The notes: generated by a model not told the origin, from the letters alone. 64,000 nt of DNA from Ensifer sp. PDNC004 (GCF_016919405.1 NZ_CP070353.1:3918501-3982500), one strand, 5' to 3'; counted from the stretch's first letter, positions 9,881 to 19,229 are shown. A program made the numbers and translations.

Positions 9881-9963
9881 AAAAGCTACTAAAACGTTTC
9901 TCGGCCAGGCGGCGACCACCTATGTGCCAGTCGCTGGACGTCGCTCGATGCGAAAGGCACCGG

Positions 9964-10407
9964 ATGAGACGCCTTCTGGATATGACCTTTGTTCGCTATT
10001 TCGCCTGCGGCTGCATCGCGGCGAGCCTGCAGGTGGCCACGCTCGCCGTCCTGGTCGAGACGGCGCGGCTCGAACCGGTCTTCGCGTCCACCATCGCCTT
10101 CTACTTTGCCGTCGTCGTCAACTATTTCCTCCAGCGGCGTTTCACCTTCCGATCCGACGCACCGCACCTCAAGGCGTTGCCGAAGTTCTTGGCGGTGTCG
10201 ACTTTCGGCGCCGGAATAAACGCGGTCGCCTTCCTGCTGCTATCGGCCGTCATACACTATGTCGTTGCCCAGGCGCTGGCGCTGCTCCTGGTCTTTTCGG
10301 TGAACTATGCGCTGAGCCGGACGCTGATTTTTCGCACTGGCAGCGCTGGCGAAGCGGGCGCCACGGAGCCGGCCCGTGCGGCGGGGCGAGCCTCATCGGG
10401 CAAATAG
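9964..10407 (+). CDS. GtrA-family membrane protein (polyprenyl-phosphate sugar translocation type)
   Basis: About 147 residues with four membrane helices in the GtrA pattern: [20 protein letters not shown], then [17 protein letters not shown], then [19 protein letters not shown], then [15 protein letters not shown]. GtrA proteins are thought to help move polyprenyl-phosphate-linked sugars across the inner membrane. In mycobacteria the GtrA-like Rv3789 sits beside dprE1/dprE2, which parallels this location. I chose ATG at 9964 since GAAAGG precedes it; ATG at 9922 would add 14 residues. The gene is divergent from the GMC unit and ends just before a strong hairpin. Confidence 0.85.
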   Translation: MRRLLDMTFVRYFACGCIAASLQVATLAVLVETARLEPVFASTIAFYFAVVVNYFLQRRFTFRSDAPHLKALPKFLAVSTFGAGINAVAFLLLSAVIHYVVAQALALLLVFSVNYALSRTLIFRTGSAGEAGATEPARAAGRASSGK

Positions 10408-10410
10408 AAA

Positions 10411-10433
10411 CGCCGCGCCCCGGGGGCGCGGCG
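10411..10433. terminator. GC-rich terminator hairpin
   Basis: CGCCGCGCCCC is followed after one G by its exact reverse complement. Read on the minus strand it is followed by TTTCTATTT, so it should end the leftward ABC transporter transcript. It may also stop the rightward gtrA transcript that ends at 10407. Confidence 0.75.
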
Positions 10434-10476
10434 TCGTTGAGAGCGTGGTTTTGCGGGATGAAGCCGACCGCTTGGC

Positions 10477-11262
10477 CTACGCCACCTGCATGGCGCCGGG
10501 GCCGGGGATCGCCTTGGGCGGTACCTTGCCCATGATGATCATGCCGAGCACCTCGTCCTTGGTGACGTCCTCGGTTCGGGCCTGGCCGACGACCTGGCCG
10601 TTCTTCATGACCGACACGCGGTCGGCGAGGTCGAAGACGTCGTGGATGTCGTGGCTGATCAGGAAGATGCCGATGCCTTCGCGCTTCAGCTGCTTGATGA
10701 GATCGCCGACCTGGGCGGTCTCCTGCGGCCCAAGGGCTGCCGTCGGCTCGTCCATGATCAGGATGCGGGCGTCGAAGAGGATCGCGCGGGCGATCGCCAC
10801 CGACTGCCGCTGGCCGCCGGAAAGCGCCTTCACCGGTTCCTTGAAGCGCTGGAAGTTAGGATTGAGGCGCCCCATGACTTCGCGGGCCTTGGCCTCCATC
10901 GCCACGTCGTCAAGCGTGCCCCACGGCGTGCGCAGTTCACGGCCGAGATAGAGGTTGGCGGCGGCGTCGACGTTATCGGCGACGGCGAGCGTCTGGTAGA
11001 TCGTCTCGATGCCGTATTTCTTGGCGTCGCGCGGGTTGTTGATGTCGGCGGCCTCGCCATTGATCAGGATCTCGCCGGCATCGCGCTTGTAGGCGCCCGA
11101 AAGGATCTTGATCAGGGTCGACTTGCCGGCGCCGTTGTGGCCGAGCAGGGCCACGACTTCGCCGGGGTAGAGATCGACGGAGGCGTTGTCCACCGCGTGG
11201 ATGCCGCCGAAGGAGATGGAAATGTTCTTCATTTCCACAAGCGGAGTGCGTTGGTCTTTCAT
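10477..11262 (-). CDS. Sugar ABC transporter ATP-binding protein (single-domain, FrcA-like)
   Basis: 261 residues forming one nucleotide-binding domain. Walker A is GHNGAGKST, the signature is [14 protein letters not shown], Walker B is [11 protein letters not shown], and the switch His is in FLISHDIHD. Carbohydrate uptake class 2 (CUT2) transporters such as XylG or AraG usually carry two fused domains in about 500 residues; this is a half-size form like FrcA of Sinorhizobium, which presumably dimerises. It is last in the operon binding protein, permease, ATPase, 12 bp after the permease gene. It energises import of the sugar bound by the 12828-13865 product. Confidence 0.9.
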   Translation of the reverse strand: MKDQRTPLVEMKNISISFGGIHAVDNASVDLYPGEVVALLGHNGAGKSTLIKILSGAYKRDAGEILINGEAADINNPRDAKKYGIETIYQTLAVADNVDAAANLYLGRELRTPWGTLDDVAMEAKAREVMGRLNPNFQRFKEPVKALSGGQRQSVAIARAILFDARILIMDEPTAALGPQETAQVGDLIKQLKREGIGIFLISHDIHDVFDLADRVSVMKNGQVVGQARTEDVTKDEVLGMIIMGKVPPKAIPGPGAMQVA

Positions 11263-11274
11263 GGATCGTACTCC

Positions 11275-12600
11275 TTACTTGGCGCGGGCGCGGTAGACGG
11301 TGTCGAGCCAGACGGCGACGACGAGGACCACGCCGACGACGATGCGCTGGAACGGACTGTCGATCCCCAAGAGCACCATGCCCGACTGCAGGGATTGCAT
11401 GACGAGCGCACCGATCATGGCACCGGCGATCGTGCCGACGCCGCCGGCAAGCGATGTGCCGCCGATGACGGCTGCGGCGATCGTATAGAGCTCGTCGAGT
11501 TCGCCCTGGGCGTTGGTCGCAGCATTGAGGCGGGCGGTCGAGATTGCCGCGGCGATGGCGCAGAGGATGCCCATCAGCGTGAAGATCTTGACGGTGACCC
11601 AGCGGGTCTTGATGCCAGCGAGTTCGGCCGCCTCGGGGTTGCCGCCGAGCGCAAAGACATAGCGGCCGAAACGCAGGCGGGTGGCGATGAAGGTCATGAC
11701 GATGCCGACGGCGATCGCCATCAACACCGGTATGGCGATGCCGTGCGAGATCATAAGGCCGCCGTCCGGCCAGGCGATGCCGTTAGCGTCGGCATATTTG
11801 CGGGCGATGTTGGTCGGCCAATAGTAGCTGTTGGCAACCGCGATCGCGCCGAGCACCAGGATGCAGCCGAGGATCGCCAGGAAGTACTCTGCCCAGACCG
11901 GTCGCAGCGGGAAGCGGAAGCGCTTGCGCTGCTTGCGCGAATTGAGGATGGCGGCAACGATGGCGATGCAGGCGAGGATGCCGACGATCCAGCTGGCCGT
12001 TGCGCCGATCGAGCCCTCTGTGCCGCCGCCCATCAGGCGGAAGGTGGCGTTCATCGGTGCGACCGTCTGGCCGCTGGTGACGAACCAGGTCGCGCCGCGC
12101 CAGACGAGCAGGCCGCCGAGCGTGACGATGAAGGCGGGCACATTGAGGAAGGCGACGATCGAGCCCTGCAGCGCGCCGATGGCGGCACCGACGGCGATGC
12201 CGCTCAGAAGGGTGATGATCCAGATGGCCGGGTGTTCGAGGCCGAGATATTGCGGCAGGAACTTTGCCTGCATGACCCCCATGACCATGCCGCAGAAGCC
12301 GAGCACGGAGCCGACGGAGAGGTCGATGTTGCGGGTGACGATTATCAGCACCATGCCGGTCGCCATCACGGCGACAGAGGAGGTCTGAACCGTCAGGTTC
12401 CAAAGGTTGCGTGGCGTCAGGAACAGCCCGCCGGTCATGATCTGGAAGCCGACCCAGATGATGACGAGCGCGCCGACCATGCCGAGCAGCCGGGTGTCGA
12501 TCTCGGTGGCGCGGAAGAAACGTTTTACCGGGTTCTCGTCCGCTGTACGGGCGCGATTTGTCTGTGCGCCCTTTGTGTTGCCTTGTGTGATGTCGGCCAT
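11275..12600 (-). CDS. xylH: Sugar ABC transporter permease (XylH type)
   Basis: 441 residues with about 10-12 hydrophobic segments and the CUT2 signature region GMVLIIVTRNIDLSVGSVLG near residue 100. The C-terminal family stretch is AAAVIGGTSLAGGVGTIAGA. It is longer than ribose or fructose permeases (about 330-360) because of a polar insert around residues 225-290, as is usual for xylose-type XylH proteins. It lies between the binding-protein gene and the ATPase gene on the same strand. The symbol rests on the paired xylose-type binding protein. Confidence 0.86.
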   Translation of the reverse strand: MADITQGNTKGAQTNRARTADENPVKRFFRATEIDTRLLGMVGALVIIWVGFQIMTGGLFLTPRNLWNLTVQTSSVAVMATGMVLIIVTRNIDLSVGSVLGFCGMVMGVMQAKFLPQYLGLEHPAIWIITLLSGIAVGAAIGALQGSIVAFLNVPAFIVTLGGLLVWRGATWFVTSGQTVAPMNATFRLMGGGTEGSIGATASWIVGILACIAIVAAILNSRKQRKRFRFPLRPVWAEYFLAILGCILVLGAIAVANSYYWPTNIARKYADANGIAWPDGGLMISHGIAIPVLMAIAVGIVMTFIATRLRFGRYVFALGGNPEAAELAGIKTRWVTVKIFTLMGILCAIAAAISTARLNAATNAQGELDELYTIAAAVIGGTSLAGGVGTIAGAMIGALVMQSLQSGMVLLGIDSPFQRIVVGVVLVVAVWLDTVYRARAK

Positions 12601-12762
12601 GGACGTGCCTTCCCCCCACTTATGTTGTTGATGTCATCGCGTCAGAGGCACCAAGAGCCCGAAATGGACGCGACAAGTCCGGTGCGACGGCAGAAACCGA
12701 GCCTGCGTGCTGATTATTGCGGTCGCGGAAGCGGTATTGTCCGCCGCGTCCGCACCTTGCGC

Positions 12763-12793
12763 AAGCGCCGCAACGGGTTGCGTTGCGGCGCTT
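12763..12793. terminator. Intercistronic hairpin between binding protein and permease genes
   Basis: AAGCGCCGCAAC pairs with GTTGCGGCGCTT around a 7-nt loop. It lies in the 227-bp gap downstream of the binding-protein gene. No T-run follows on the minus strand, so it is better read as a processing or stability hairpin that keeps binding-protein mRNA abundant than as a full terminator. Confidence 0.6.
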
Positions 12794-12827
12794 GTCTTTT
12801 GTCAGCGCTCAGTTCTGCTGGTGCGGC

Positions 12828-13865
12828 TTATTTGCAGGCCGCGACGTCGCCCTTGACGCCCTGGCAGGCCTCAGCCTTGGAGATCCAGCCCGCGTCGATG
12901 ACGACGTTCAGGTTGTCCTTGGTGATCGGCAGGGGAGCCAGGAAGACCGACTGCATGGCGACGCCCTTCGGGCCGCCGTTGAAGGTGGTGACGCCAGAGA
13001 CTTCTTCCATCTTCTTGCCGCCGGCAAGTTCGACGGCGACTTCTGCGGCGCGCTTGCCGAGTTCGCGCGAGTCCTTCCAGACCGAAACGGTCTGCGTGCC
13101 GAGCGCAACGCGGTTCAGGGCCGCCTTGTCTGCGTCCTGGCCGGAGACCGGAACGGAGCCAGCCAACCCTTGAGCGTCGAGGGCAGCGATTGCGCCGCCC
13201 GCGGTGCCGTCGTTGGAGGCGACGACCGCATCGACCTTGTTGTCGTTGGCGGTCAGGAACTGCTCCATGTTCTTCTGGGCGTTTTCAGGCTTCCAGCCGT
13301 CGGTATAGGCTTCGCCGACATTCTTGATCTTGCCGGCGTCGACGGCTTCCTTCAGCACTTCCATCTGTCCGGAGAAGAGGAAGTCGGCGTTCGGGTCGGA
13401 AGACGAGCCCTTGATGAAGACGTAGTTGCCTTCCGGTTTCACCTTGAACACTTCACGGGCCTGCATGCGGCCCACTTCCTTGTTGTCGAAGGTGATGTAG
13501 AAGGCCGCCGGGTTTTCGATCAGGCGGTCGTAGCCGACGACCGGAATGCCTTCGGCAGCGGCCTTTTCGATCGCCGGGCCGATGGCGTCGCTGTCCTGGG
13601 CAAGCACGATCAGTGCATTGGCGCCCTGGGCGATCAGCGACTCGATGTCGGTCAGCTGCTTGGCGGCGGACGACTGTGCGTCAGCGGAGATGTACTTGTC
13701 GCCCGAGGCTTCGAGGGCTGCCTTGATGGCGGCTTCGTCGGTTTTCCAGCGCTCTTCCTGGAAGTTGGACCAGGAAACGCCGACGACCAGGTCCTTTGCC
13801 TGGGCAACGGAATGCAGGGAAACGATGACGGCAACGCCTGCCATCAGCTTCAAAACGGATTTCAT
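12828..13865 (-). CDS. xylF: D-xylose ABC transporter substrate-binding protein
   Basis: 345 residues with a signal peptide ([20 protein letters not shown], cleavage near AQA). The mature part is a type I periplasmic binding protein: [81 protein letters not shown] and [11 protein letters not shown]. These are the sugar-contacting segments of XylF-type proteins. It is first in the leftward operon, and two palindromic operators sit in its upstream region. The divergent ROK gene is the likely regulator. Confidence 0.9.
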   Translation of the reverse strand: MKSVLKLMAGVAVIVSLHSVAQAKDLVVGVSWSNFQEERWKTDEAAIKAALEASGDKYISADAQSSAAKQLTDIESLIAQGANALIVLAQDSDAIGPAIEKAAAEGIPVVGYDRLIENPAAFYITFDNKEVGRMQAREVFKVKPEGNYVFIKGSSSDPNADFLFSGQMEVLKEAVDAGKIKNVGEAYTDGWKPENAQKNMEQFLTANDNKVDAVVASNDGTAGGAIAALDAQGLAGSVPVSGQDADKAALNRVALGTQTVSVWKDSRELGKRAAEVAVELAGGKKMEEVSGVTTFNGGPKGVAMQSVFLAPLPITKDNLNVVIDAGWISKAEACQGVKGDVAACK

Positions 13866-13970
13866 TTCATCCTCCCGAGTGAGGGCCGGCCGAGCGTGCG
13901 AACCTCCCGCACCATCCTCTGCCAGCCTTAGACGCTGTCGTAGATCGTGCCGCTACACCGTGCGGAATTA

Positions 13971-13993
13971 TTTTCTCGACAGTCGAGAAAATG
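13971..13993. promoter_or_regulatory. Perfect 23-bp palindromic operator upstream of xylF
   Basis: The left arm ATTTTCTCGAC and its exact reverse complement are separated by one A. It lies in the 346-bp divergent region, about 106 bp before the xylF start and 219 bp before the ROK gene. ROK repressors bind such AT-flanked palindromes, so this is the probable main operator. Confidence 0.75.
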
Positions 13994-14080
13994 AATGTCA
14001 TGGATTTTTGAGGCTGTCAACACGGCGTGAAAGCGGCGGTTGCGGCATCAACAAGGTGCTCCGCGAGCGGTCGTGTCCGA

Positions 14081-14103
14081 TGTTTCTCGACCGTCCCGAA
14101 AAT
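14081..14103. promoter_or_regulatory. Second, imperfect copy of the xylF operator
   Basis: This 23-bp site matches the perfect palindrome at 13971 in 18 positions. It keeps the left half TTTCTCGAC but has a damaged right half (GTCCCGAAAAT). It is 110 bp from the first site and 109 bp before the ROK start codon, so it may serve autoregulation or looping. Confidence 0.6.
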
Positions 14104-14211
14104 CGGTGCCACAAGGCTGTCGACAAGGTGTTCGGCGCCTTGTCTTGCCGGTCAACAGATGCTTTGGGAGGGGCATGTGTTCGAAGGATCCGCCACTGAC
14201 AGGGACGTCTC

Positions 14212-15438
14212 ATGCTGACCAAGTCCAGCACTGAGCTCGTGCGTCAGCAAAACAGCGCGTTGGTCCTTGCGGCGCTCCGGCGCTCCGGCAATCTCTCCCA
14301 TACGGAGATCTCTTCCGAGACCGGGCTTGCCTCGGCGACCGTTTCGGCGATCACGGCGGAGCTGGAAAAGGCCGGCGTGCTCGCCAAGGCCGAGCAGCAG
14401 GTCCAGGGCGGGCGCGGGCGTCCACGGGTGCTGTTCACGCCACGCCGCGATCACGGCCATCTGATCGTCGTCCGGATCTCGTCCGACATCGTGCAATATT
14501 CGCTGGTCGATTACGGCGGCACGTTGCTCGACCGCTTCGACGAGACCCGAAACCACGACGAGCGCGGTACCGCCCCTTTCGCCCGGGCGTTCGTCGATGC
14601 GCTCGAGCGCCTGTTGCAACGGTCGAGACTGGAGCGCAGCCAGGTGCTGGCCGTCTCGATCAGCAGCAAGGGCCTGGTCGACGGCGCGTCCGCGCGGCTC
14701 TTGTGGTCGCCGGTGTTCGGGCGGGAGGAGCTCGATTTCGCCGCGCTGCTCGCGCCGGACTGGCGGGCGAAGGTGATGCTCAGCAACGAAACCCTTCTGG
14801 TCGCGCAGGCACTTGCCGCGCAGGCCGAGCGCAAACCGGAGAGCGGCTTCAGGGCGCTTGCGGCGATCTCGCTCGGGCACAGCATAGGGCTCGGGGTCGC
14901 GCGCAAGAGCCAGAGCGGCGAGATGGATGTCAGCGCGCCGAATTTCGGCCATATGCTGCACATGCCGTCGGCGGGGCTTTGCCGCTGCGGCGCCTATGGC
15001 TGCATAGAGGCGGCGGCCGGCTTCTACGGCATCCTGCGCGCGGCCTTCGAAGTGCCGGCCGATACCATTCCCGCCAAGTTCGTTCCGGTAACGGAACTCG
15101 ACAAGATTGCAGCCAGCGCACGGCAGGGTCACCGCATGGCCGGCTACGCCTTTCGCCAGGCGGGCATCGCGCTCGGCAACGGCATCTCGCGCATGTTGAG
15201 CCTCTATGAGCGCATGCCCGTCCATGTCACCGGACCGGGCCTCCGCTACTTCGATCTGATGCTGCCGGGGATCGAGGAGGGGCTGGCCCAATCGATGCAG
15301 ATCCGGCTTCAGGGGGCGCCGGAAATCACGGTCGTTGCCGACGAGCAGCGCCTGGTTTTCGAGGGGCACCTGGCACGGGCGCTCGGCGCGATCGATGGCG
15401 ACACCGCCAGCGTCGGCGCATCCGCGATGCACGGTTGA
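14212..15438 (+). CDS. xylR: ROK-family transcriptional regulator (XylR-like)
   Basis: 408 residues. There is an N-terminal winged helix (HTEISSETGLASATVSAITA, with the wing in GGRGRPRVLF), then a ROK sugar-kinase-like domain. The zinc-binding CXCGXXGCXE motif is present as CRCGAYGCIE, preceded by FGHML. The ATP-binding and kinase residues are degenerate, as in repressors. It has AGGGA upstream of the ATG and is divergent from the xylose transporter operon, with a perfect palindrome between. It is therefore most likely the xylose-responsive repressor of that operon; the ligand is inferred. Confidence 0.85.
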   Translation: MLTKSSTELVRQQNSALVLAALRRSGNLSHTEISSETGLASATVSAITAELEKAGVLAKAEQQVQGGRGRPRVLFTPRRDHGHLIVVRISSDIVQYSLVDYGGTLLDRFDETRNHDERGTAPFARAFVDALERLLQRSRLERSQVLAVSISSKGLVDGASARLLWSPVFGREELDFAALLAPDWRAKVMLSNETLLVAQALAAQAERKPESGFRALAAISLGHSIGLGVARKSQSGEMDVSAPNFGHMLHMPSAGLCRCGAYGCIEAAAGFYGILRAAFEVPADTIPAKFVPVTELDKIAASARQGHRMAGYAFRQAGIALGNGISRMLSLYERMPVHVTGPGLRYFDLMLPGIEEGLAQSMQIRLQGAPEITVVADEQRLVFEGHLARALGAIDGDTASVGASAMHG

Positions 15439-15555
15439 GACGAACTTTCGGCGCAACCATTTTTGGGGTTGTGTCGAAGGTGAACAATTGCAGCGATACA
15501 ATTTACAGTTATTTAGCGACTCGTTGTCAAGGTGAGCCTGACGCGGGAGACGATT

Positions 15556-17916
15556 ATGTTTTCAGTGATTGCATGCATACGCGACGATCATGACTGGCGC
15601 CTCATCCTGGTTGCCGCGATCGTCTGCCTGGCAGGCAGCGTCGCGACGATGCTGCTCCTGTTGCGCGCTCAGCGAAGCGAAGGCAGCCAACGCGGTTTGT
15701 GGATCGCGGCCAGCGGCTTTGCCTGCGGTATCGGCGTCTGGTCCACCCATTTCATCGCCATGCTCGCCTATGATGGCGGCGTTCCCGTCGCCTATGGCGC
15801 CTGGGGCACGCTCCTCTCGGTGGCCGTGGCGATCGCAGCGTCTTGGCTCGCCTTTGCGATCGGTCTTGGCGGGCGCTCGCATCTTTCGATGAGCTGCGGC
15901 GGCCTGCTGCTCGGCGCCGGCATCGCGGCGATGCACTTTACCGGCATGCGGGCGATCGAGATCCAAGGGCATATTTCTTACGATCCCGAAACGACGGTCT
16001 CCGCCGTGCTCGCCGGGACGATGCTGGCCGGGGCCGCGCTCCACGCCTTTCAGCTCTTACGTGGCGTGCGGCGCATGGTCGTCGCGTCGCTGCTTCTGGT
16101 CGTCGGCATCTGCGCGCTGCATTTCACCTCGATGAGCGGCATCACGCTGGTGCCCGAGGCCGATGTCGCCGTTGCCCAGACCATCCATCCAGCCTGGCTT
16201 GCGGGCGGCGTCATCGCCGCTTCGACCACATTGATCGTGCTCGCCTTCGGCGCGCTCTTTCTCGACCGGCACCTGACGGATCTGCGCGGGCTCGCCAATG
16301 CATCGCTTGAAGGCATGGCGATCGTCTTCGACGGCGTGATCGTGGACGCCAACGAACGCTTCGCAGCACTGACGGGCCGCAATCTGTCGGAGCTCTCCGG
16401 GCGGTCTCCGGCGGACATCTTCGTCTTTGGCGAAGAGGGATTGGACGCCCACAGGCACGGCGACGGTCCGGGCGAAATCGATCTTCTGAACGCCGAAGGC
16501 CGCACCATTCCGGTGGAGTTCATGTGCCGGACGATCGAGTATCGCGGCCGGGAATGCGACGTGATCTTCGTGCGCGACCTGCGGGCGCGTAAGGAAGCCG
16601 AGCGCACGATCGAACATCTCGCCCATCATGACGCGCTGACGGACCTGCCGAACCGCGCCTTCTTCGACCGCAGGCTGGGCCAGACGCTGGCGGCGGCTGC
16701 TGCGAGAAACGAGGAACTGGCGATCCTCTGCCTCGACCTCGACCGCTTCAAGGCGGTCAACGATATCTTCGGCCATGGCGAGGGCGATCGCATCCTGATG
16801 AAGGTCGCCGACATCCTGCGGGCTGCCGTCGGCGAGCAGGATACGATCGCCCGGCTCGGCGGCGACGAGTTTGCGATCATCCAGGTGGGCGGCAGGGAGC
16901 CGGAGGCGGTGCGGCAGCTGACGGACCGGATCCTGGCGCTGTTTGCCGCCGAAATGGACACCAATCGCGACCCGACAGCCGTCGGCGTCAGCATCGGGGC
17001 TGCGATCTTTCCGGCCGACGGGCAGACGGCGGATCAGTTGCGCAACAATGCCGACACGGCGCTTTACCGCGCCAAGCAGAGCGGCAAGGGCATCGCCTGC
17101 TTCTTCGACCGGGAGATGGACGAGGCAGTCCGCACCCGCCGCCAGATCGAAAACGACCTGCGCCATGCGGTGCTTCGCCGGCAGTTCTTCCTCGAATACC
17201 AGCCGTTGGTCGAGGTCCAAAGCGACAGGGCCATCGGCTATGAGGCGCTTCTGCGCTGGGAGCATCCGCAGCGCGGGCTGATTGGCCCGGATATTTTCAT
17301 CCCCATCGCCGAGGAGAGCGGCTCGATCATCCAGATCGGTGAATGGGTGCTGGAGCAGGCCTGCACGGAGGCGGCGAAGTGGAACGAACCCCTGCCGATT
17401 TCCGTCAACATTTCGCCCGTGCAATTCCTGTTGCCCAATCTTTTTGACCAGGTTGCGAACATCCTGCGCCGCACCGGCCTTGATCCCTGGCGGCTCGAGC
17501 TCGAGATCACCGAGGCGGCGTTGATGCACAATCGCGAGGACGTGCTGGCGGTTCTGGTGCGCCTGCGGGTGCTTGGCGTGCGGATCGTCATGGACGATTT
17601 CGGCACCGGCCATTCGTCGCTCAGCAACCTGCAGACCTTCCCCTTCGACAAGCTGAAGATCGATTGCAGCTTCACTGCGGCGCTGGAAAAGGACCCGTCG
17701 GCACAGGCGATCGTCCGGGCGATCATCGCGCTTGGCCACAGCCTCAGGCTTGCGGTCGTGACTGAGGGCGTCGAAACCGAACGGCAAAGACAGATCCTTG
17801 CGGAGGAGGGCTGCCTGCAGATACAGGGCTTCCTCTCCGGCAGGCCGGGGGCCGCCCCCAGCACCGGGCAGGAAACCGCCCGCTGGGAGAAGGTGCCGGC
17901 GTGCGCCGACGGTTGA
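15556..17916 (+). CDS. MHYT-PAS-GGDEF-EAL membrane c-di-GMP protein
   Basis: 786 residues from the ATG at 15556 (GGGAGA upstream; a GTG at 15532 is weaker). Residues 1-240 form an MHYT sensor with seven helices and the repeats STHFIAMLAY, AAMHFTGMRA and CALHFTSMSG, which may bind copper and sense gases. A PAS domain follows (about 245-350). The cyclase domain has intact GGDEF at 435-439 (RLGGDEFAII). The phosphodiesterase domain has EAL at 563-565 plus NISPVQF, ELEITEAAL, MDDFGTGHSS and DKLKID, so both activities look possible. The inhibitory RxxD site before GGDEF is missing (GEQD instead). It stands alone, ending at a strong terminator. Confidence 0.92.
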   Translation: MFSVIACIRDDHDWRLILVAAIVCLAGSVATMLLLLRAQRSEGSQRGLWIAASGFACGIGVWSTHFIAMLAYDGGVPVAYGAWGTLLSVAVAIAASWLAFAIGLGGRSHLSMSCGGLLLGAGIAAMHFTGMRAIEIQGHISYDPETTVSAVLAGTMLAGAALHAFQLLRGVRRMVVASLLLVVGICALHFTSMSGITLVPEADVAVAQTIHPAWLAGGVIAASTTLIVLAFGALFLDRHLTDLRGLANASLEGMAIVFDGVIVDANERFAALTGRNLSELSGRSPADIFVFGEEGLDAHRHGDGPGEIDLLNAEGRTIPVEFMCRTIEYRGRECDVIFVRDLRARKEAERTIEHLAHHDALTDLPNRAFFDRRLGQTLAAAAARNEELAILCLDLDRFKAVNDIFGHGEGDRILMKVADILRAAVGEQDTIARLGGDEFAIIQVGGREPEAVRQLTDRILALFAAEMDTNRDPTAVGVSIGAAIFPADGQTADQLRNNADTALYRAKQSGKGIACFFDREMDEAVRTRRQIENDLRHAVLRRQFFLEYQPLVEVQSDRAIGYEALLRWEHPQRGLIGPDIFIPIAEESGSIIQIGEWVLEQACTEAAKWNEPLPISVNISPVQFLLPNLFDQVANILRRTGLDPWRLELEITEAALMHNREDVLAVLVRLRVLGVRIVMDDFGTGHSSLSNLQTFPFDKLKIDCSFTAALEKDPSAQAIVRAIIALGHSLRLAVVTEGVETERQRQILAEEGCLQIQGFLSGRPGAAPSTGQETARWEKVPACADG

Positions 17917-17945
17917 AACGGCCGCGGCCGGGCAGTGCGGATACG

Positions 17946-17978
17946 AAAAAGGCCGGGCATATGGCGCCCGGCCTTTTT
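17946..17978. terminator. Bidirectional intrinsic terminator
   Basis: AAAAAGGCCGGGC pairs exactly with GCCCGGCCTTTTT around a 7-nt loop. It has a T-run in both directions. It separates the convergent GGDEF/EAL gene and inositol dehydrogenase gene and should serve both. Confidence 0.9.
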
Positions 17979-18003
17979 CCTTGATCGGTCGTCGGTCGAA
18001 GGC

Positions 18004-18996
18004 TCAGGCGACGCTGATCTGGCGCTTTTCGACGACGGACTTTACAGCCGCATCGGCAAGCGCGAGAGCCGCGAGACCATCCTTGCCGGACGGCGTGATT
18101 TCCGCACCCTTTTCGATCGCGGCGATAAAGCTCTCGATCTCGTTGGCATAGGCTTCGGTGTAGCGGGTCATGAAGAAGTCGTGCAGTGGCGGGCGGGTGT
18201 AGCCGTCGCCATTGGCGATCTCGATCGAGACCGGGCGCTGGTTCTCGGCCGAAGCCACGCCCTTCGAGCCGTGCACTTCGATGCGCTGGTCGTAGCCGTA
18301 GGTGGCGCGTCGGGAATTGGAGATGATCGCCTGCTTGCCGGACGCCGTCTGCAGGATGACCGAGACGCTGTCATAGTCGCCGGCTTCGCCGATCGCCTTG
18401 TCGACGAGAACGGCAGCGGTTGCCGTGACCGAGACCGGCTCTTCGCCGAGCAGGAAGCGGGCCATGTCGAAGTCATGGATGGTCATGTCGCGGAAGATGC
18501 CGCCCGAACGCTTGATGTAGTCGACGGGCGGGGCGCCCGGATCGCGCGAGGTGATCGTCACCATTTCGACGTCGCCGATCTTGCCGGCATCGATCGCCTT
18601 CTTCACGGCCATGAAATGCGGGTCGAAGCGGCGGTTGAAGCCGACCATCAGCTTGGCCTTGGTCTCGCTCACGACCTTGAGGCAGGCCTTGACGCGCTCG
18701 GCGTCGAGATCGACGGGCTTTTCGCAGAAGATTGCCTTGCCGGCGCGGGCGAAGCGTTCGATCAGGTCGGCATGGGTATCGGTCGGCGTGCAGATGACGA
18801 CGGCGTCGATGTCCTTGGCCGCTTCCATCGCTTCGATGGTGCGGACCTCGCAGCCATACTGCTTGGCGATGGCATCGGCGGCGGCGGGGAAGGCATCGGC
18901 GACGGCAACAAGCACAGCGTCCGGATTGCCGCTGACGGCTTTCGCGTGAACCTTGCCGATGCGGCCGGCGCCCAGAAGACCAAATCTGACTGTCAT
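18004..18996 (-). CDS. idhA: Inositol 2-dehydrogenase (Gfo/Idh/MocA family)
   Basis: 330 residues from the ATG at 18996, the length of rhizobial IdhA. The Rossmann motif is FGLLGAGRIGKVHAKAV, the family motif is FCEKPVD (Lys and Pro), and the substrate side shows VGFNRRFDPHF and DMTIHDFDMARFLLG. It oxidises myo-inositol to 2-keto-myo-inositol with NAD, the first step of inositol catabolism. In rhizobia idhA lies apart from the iol operon, as here. A GGAA-N6-TTCC box sits upstream at 19216-19229, the pattern reported for the repressor IolR. Oxidation of related inositols or sugars is possible. Confidence 0.9.
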   Translation of the reverse strand: MTVRFGLLGAGRIGKVHAKAVSGNPDAVLVAVADAFPAAADAIAKQYGCEVRTIEAMEAAKDIDAVVICTPTDTHADLIERFARAGKAIFCEKPVDLDAERVKACLKVVSETKAKLMVGFNRRFDPHFMAVKKAIDAGKIGDVEMVTITSRDPGAPPVDYIKRSGGIFRDMTIHDFDMARFLLGEEPVSVTATAAVLVDKAIGEAGDYDSVSVILQTASGKQAIISNSRRATYGYDQRIEVHGSKGVASAENQRPVSIEIANGDGYTRPPLHDFFMTRYTEAYANEIESFIAAIEKGAEITPSGKDGLAALALADAAVKSVVEKRQISVA

Positions 18997-19176
18997 CTCT
19001 GTTTCTCTCGAATTCCGGTTCGCGACCGGGAAGGGGCGTGATGATCGGCGCTCATCGCGCAAAGGCGCCGCGGAACGCTGCTTCCGCGAATGGGTTGGAG
19101 AATTGCCACGAAAGACCGCGCGTTGGAACGCTACGCCAGCGCCTCTCCCTTGATGCCTCCGTTTCCACTCGGTCAC

Positions 19177-19229
19177 TTCCTTATTTGGAACGAAGTCTCC
19201 GATGTGGATTATTTCGGAATTTTTATTCC
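19177..19229. promoter_or_regulatory. Candidate IolR-type box in the idhA promoter
   Basis: GGAATTTTTATTCC (19216-19229) fits the GGAA-N6-TTCC palindrome described for the rhizobial inositol repressor IolR. About 39 bp away the reverse arrangement TTCCTTATTTGGAA occurs at 19177-19190. Both lie in the 336-bp gap (18997-19332) upstream of the leftward idhA gene, which holds no other gene. The AT-rich block between them is likely promoter. Confidence 0.6.

Noticed and set aside
10642..13173. Open frame of 843 codons on the plus strand
   Set aside because: Antisense to the xylose transporter genes; the residue composition (Asp, Gly, Ala, Arg, His) shows no fold and no motif.
15452..15472. Hairpin CAACC...GGTTG after the ROK gene
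   Set aside because: Only 5 bp of stem and no T-run in the right place; not enough for a terminator call.
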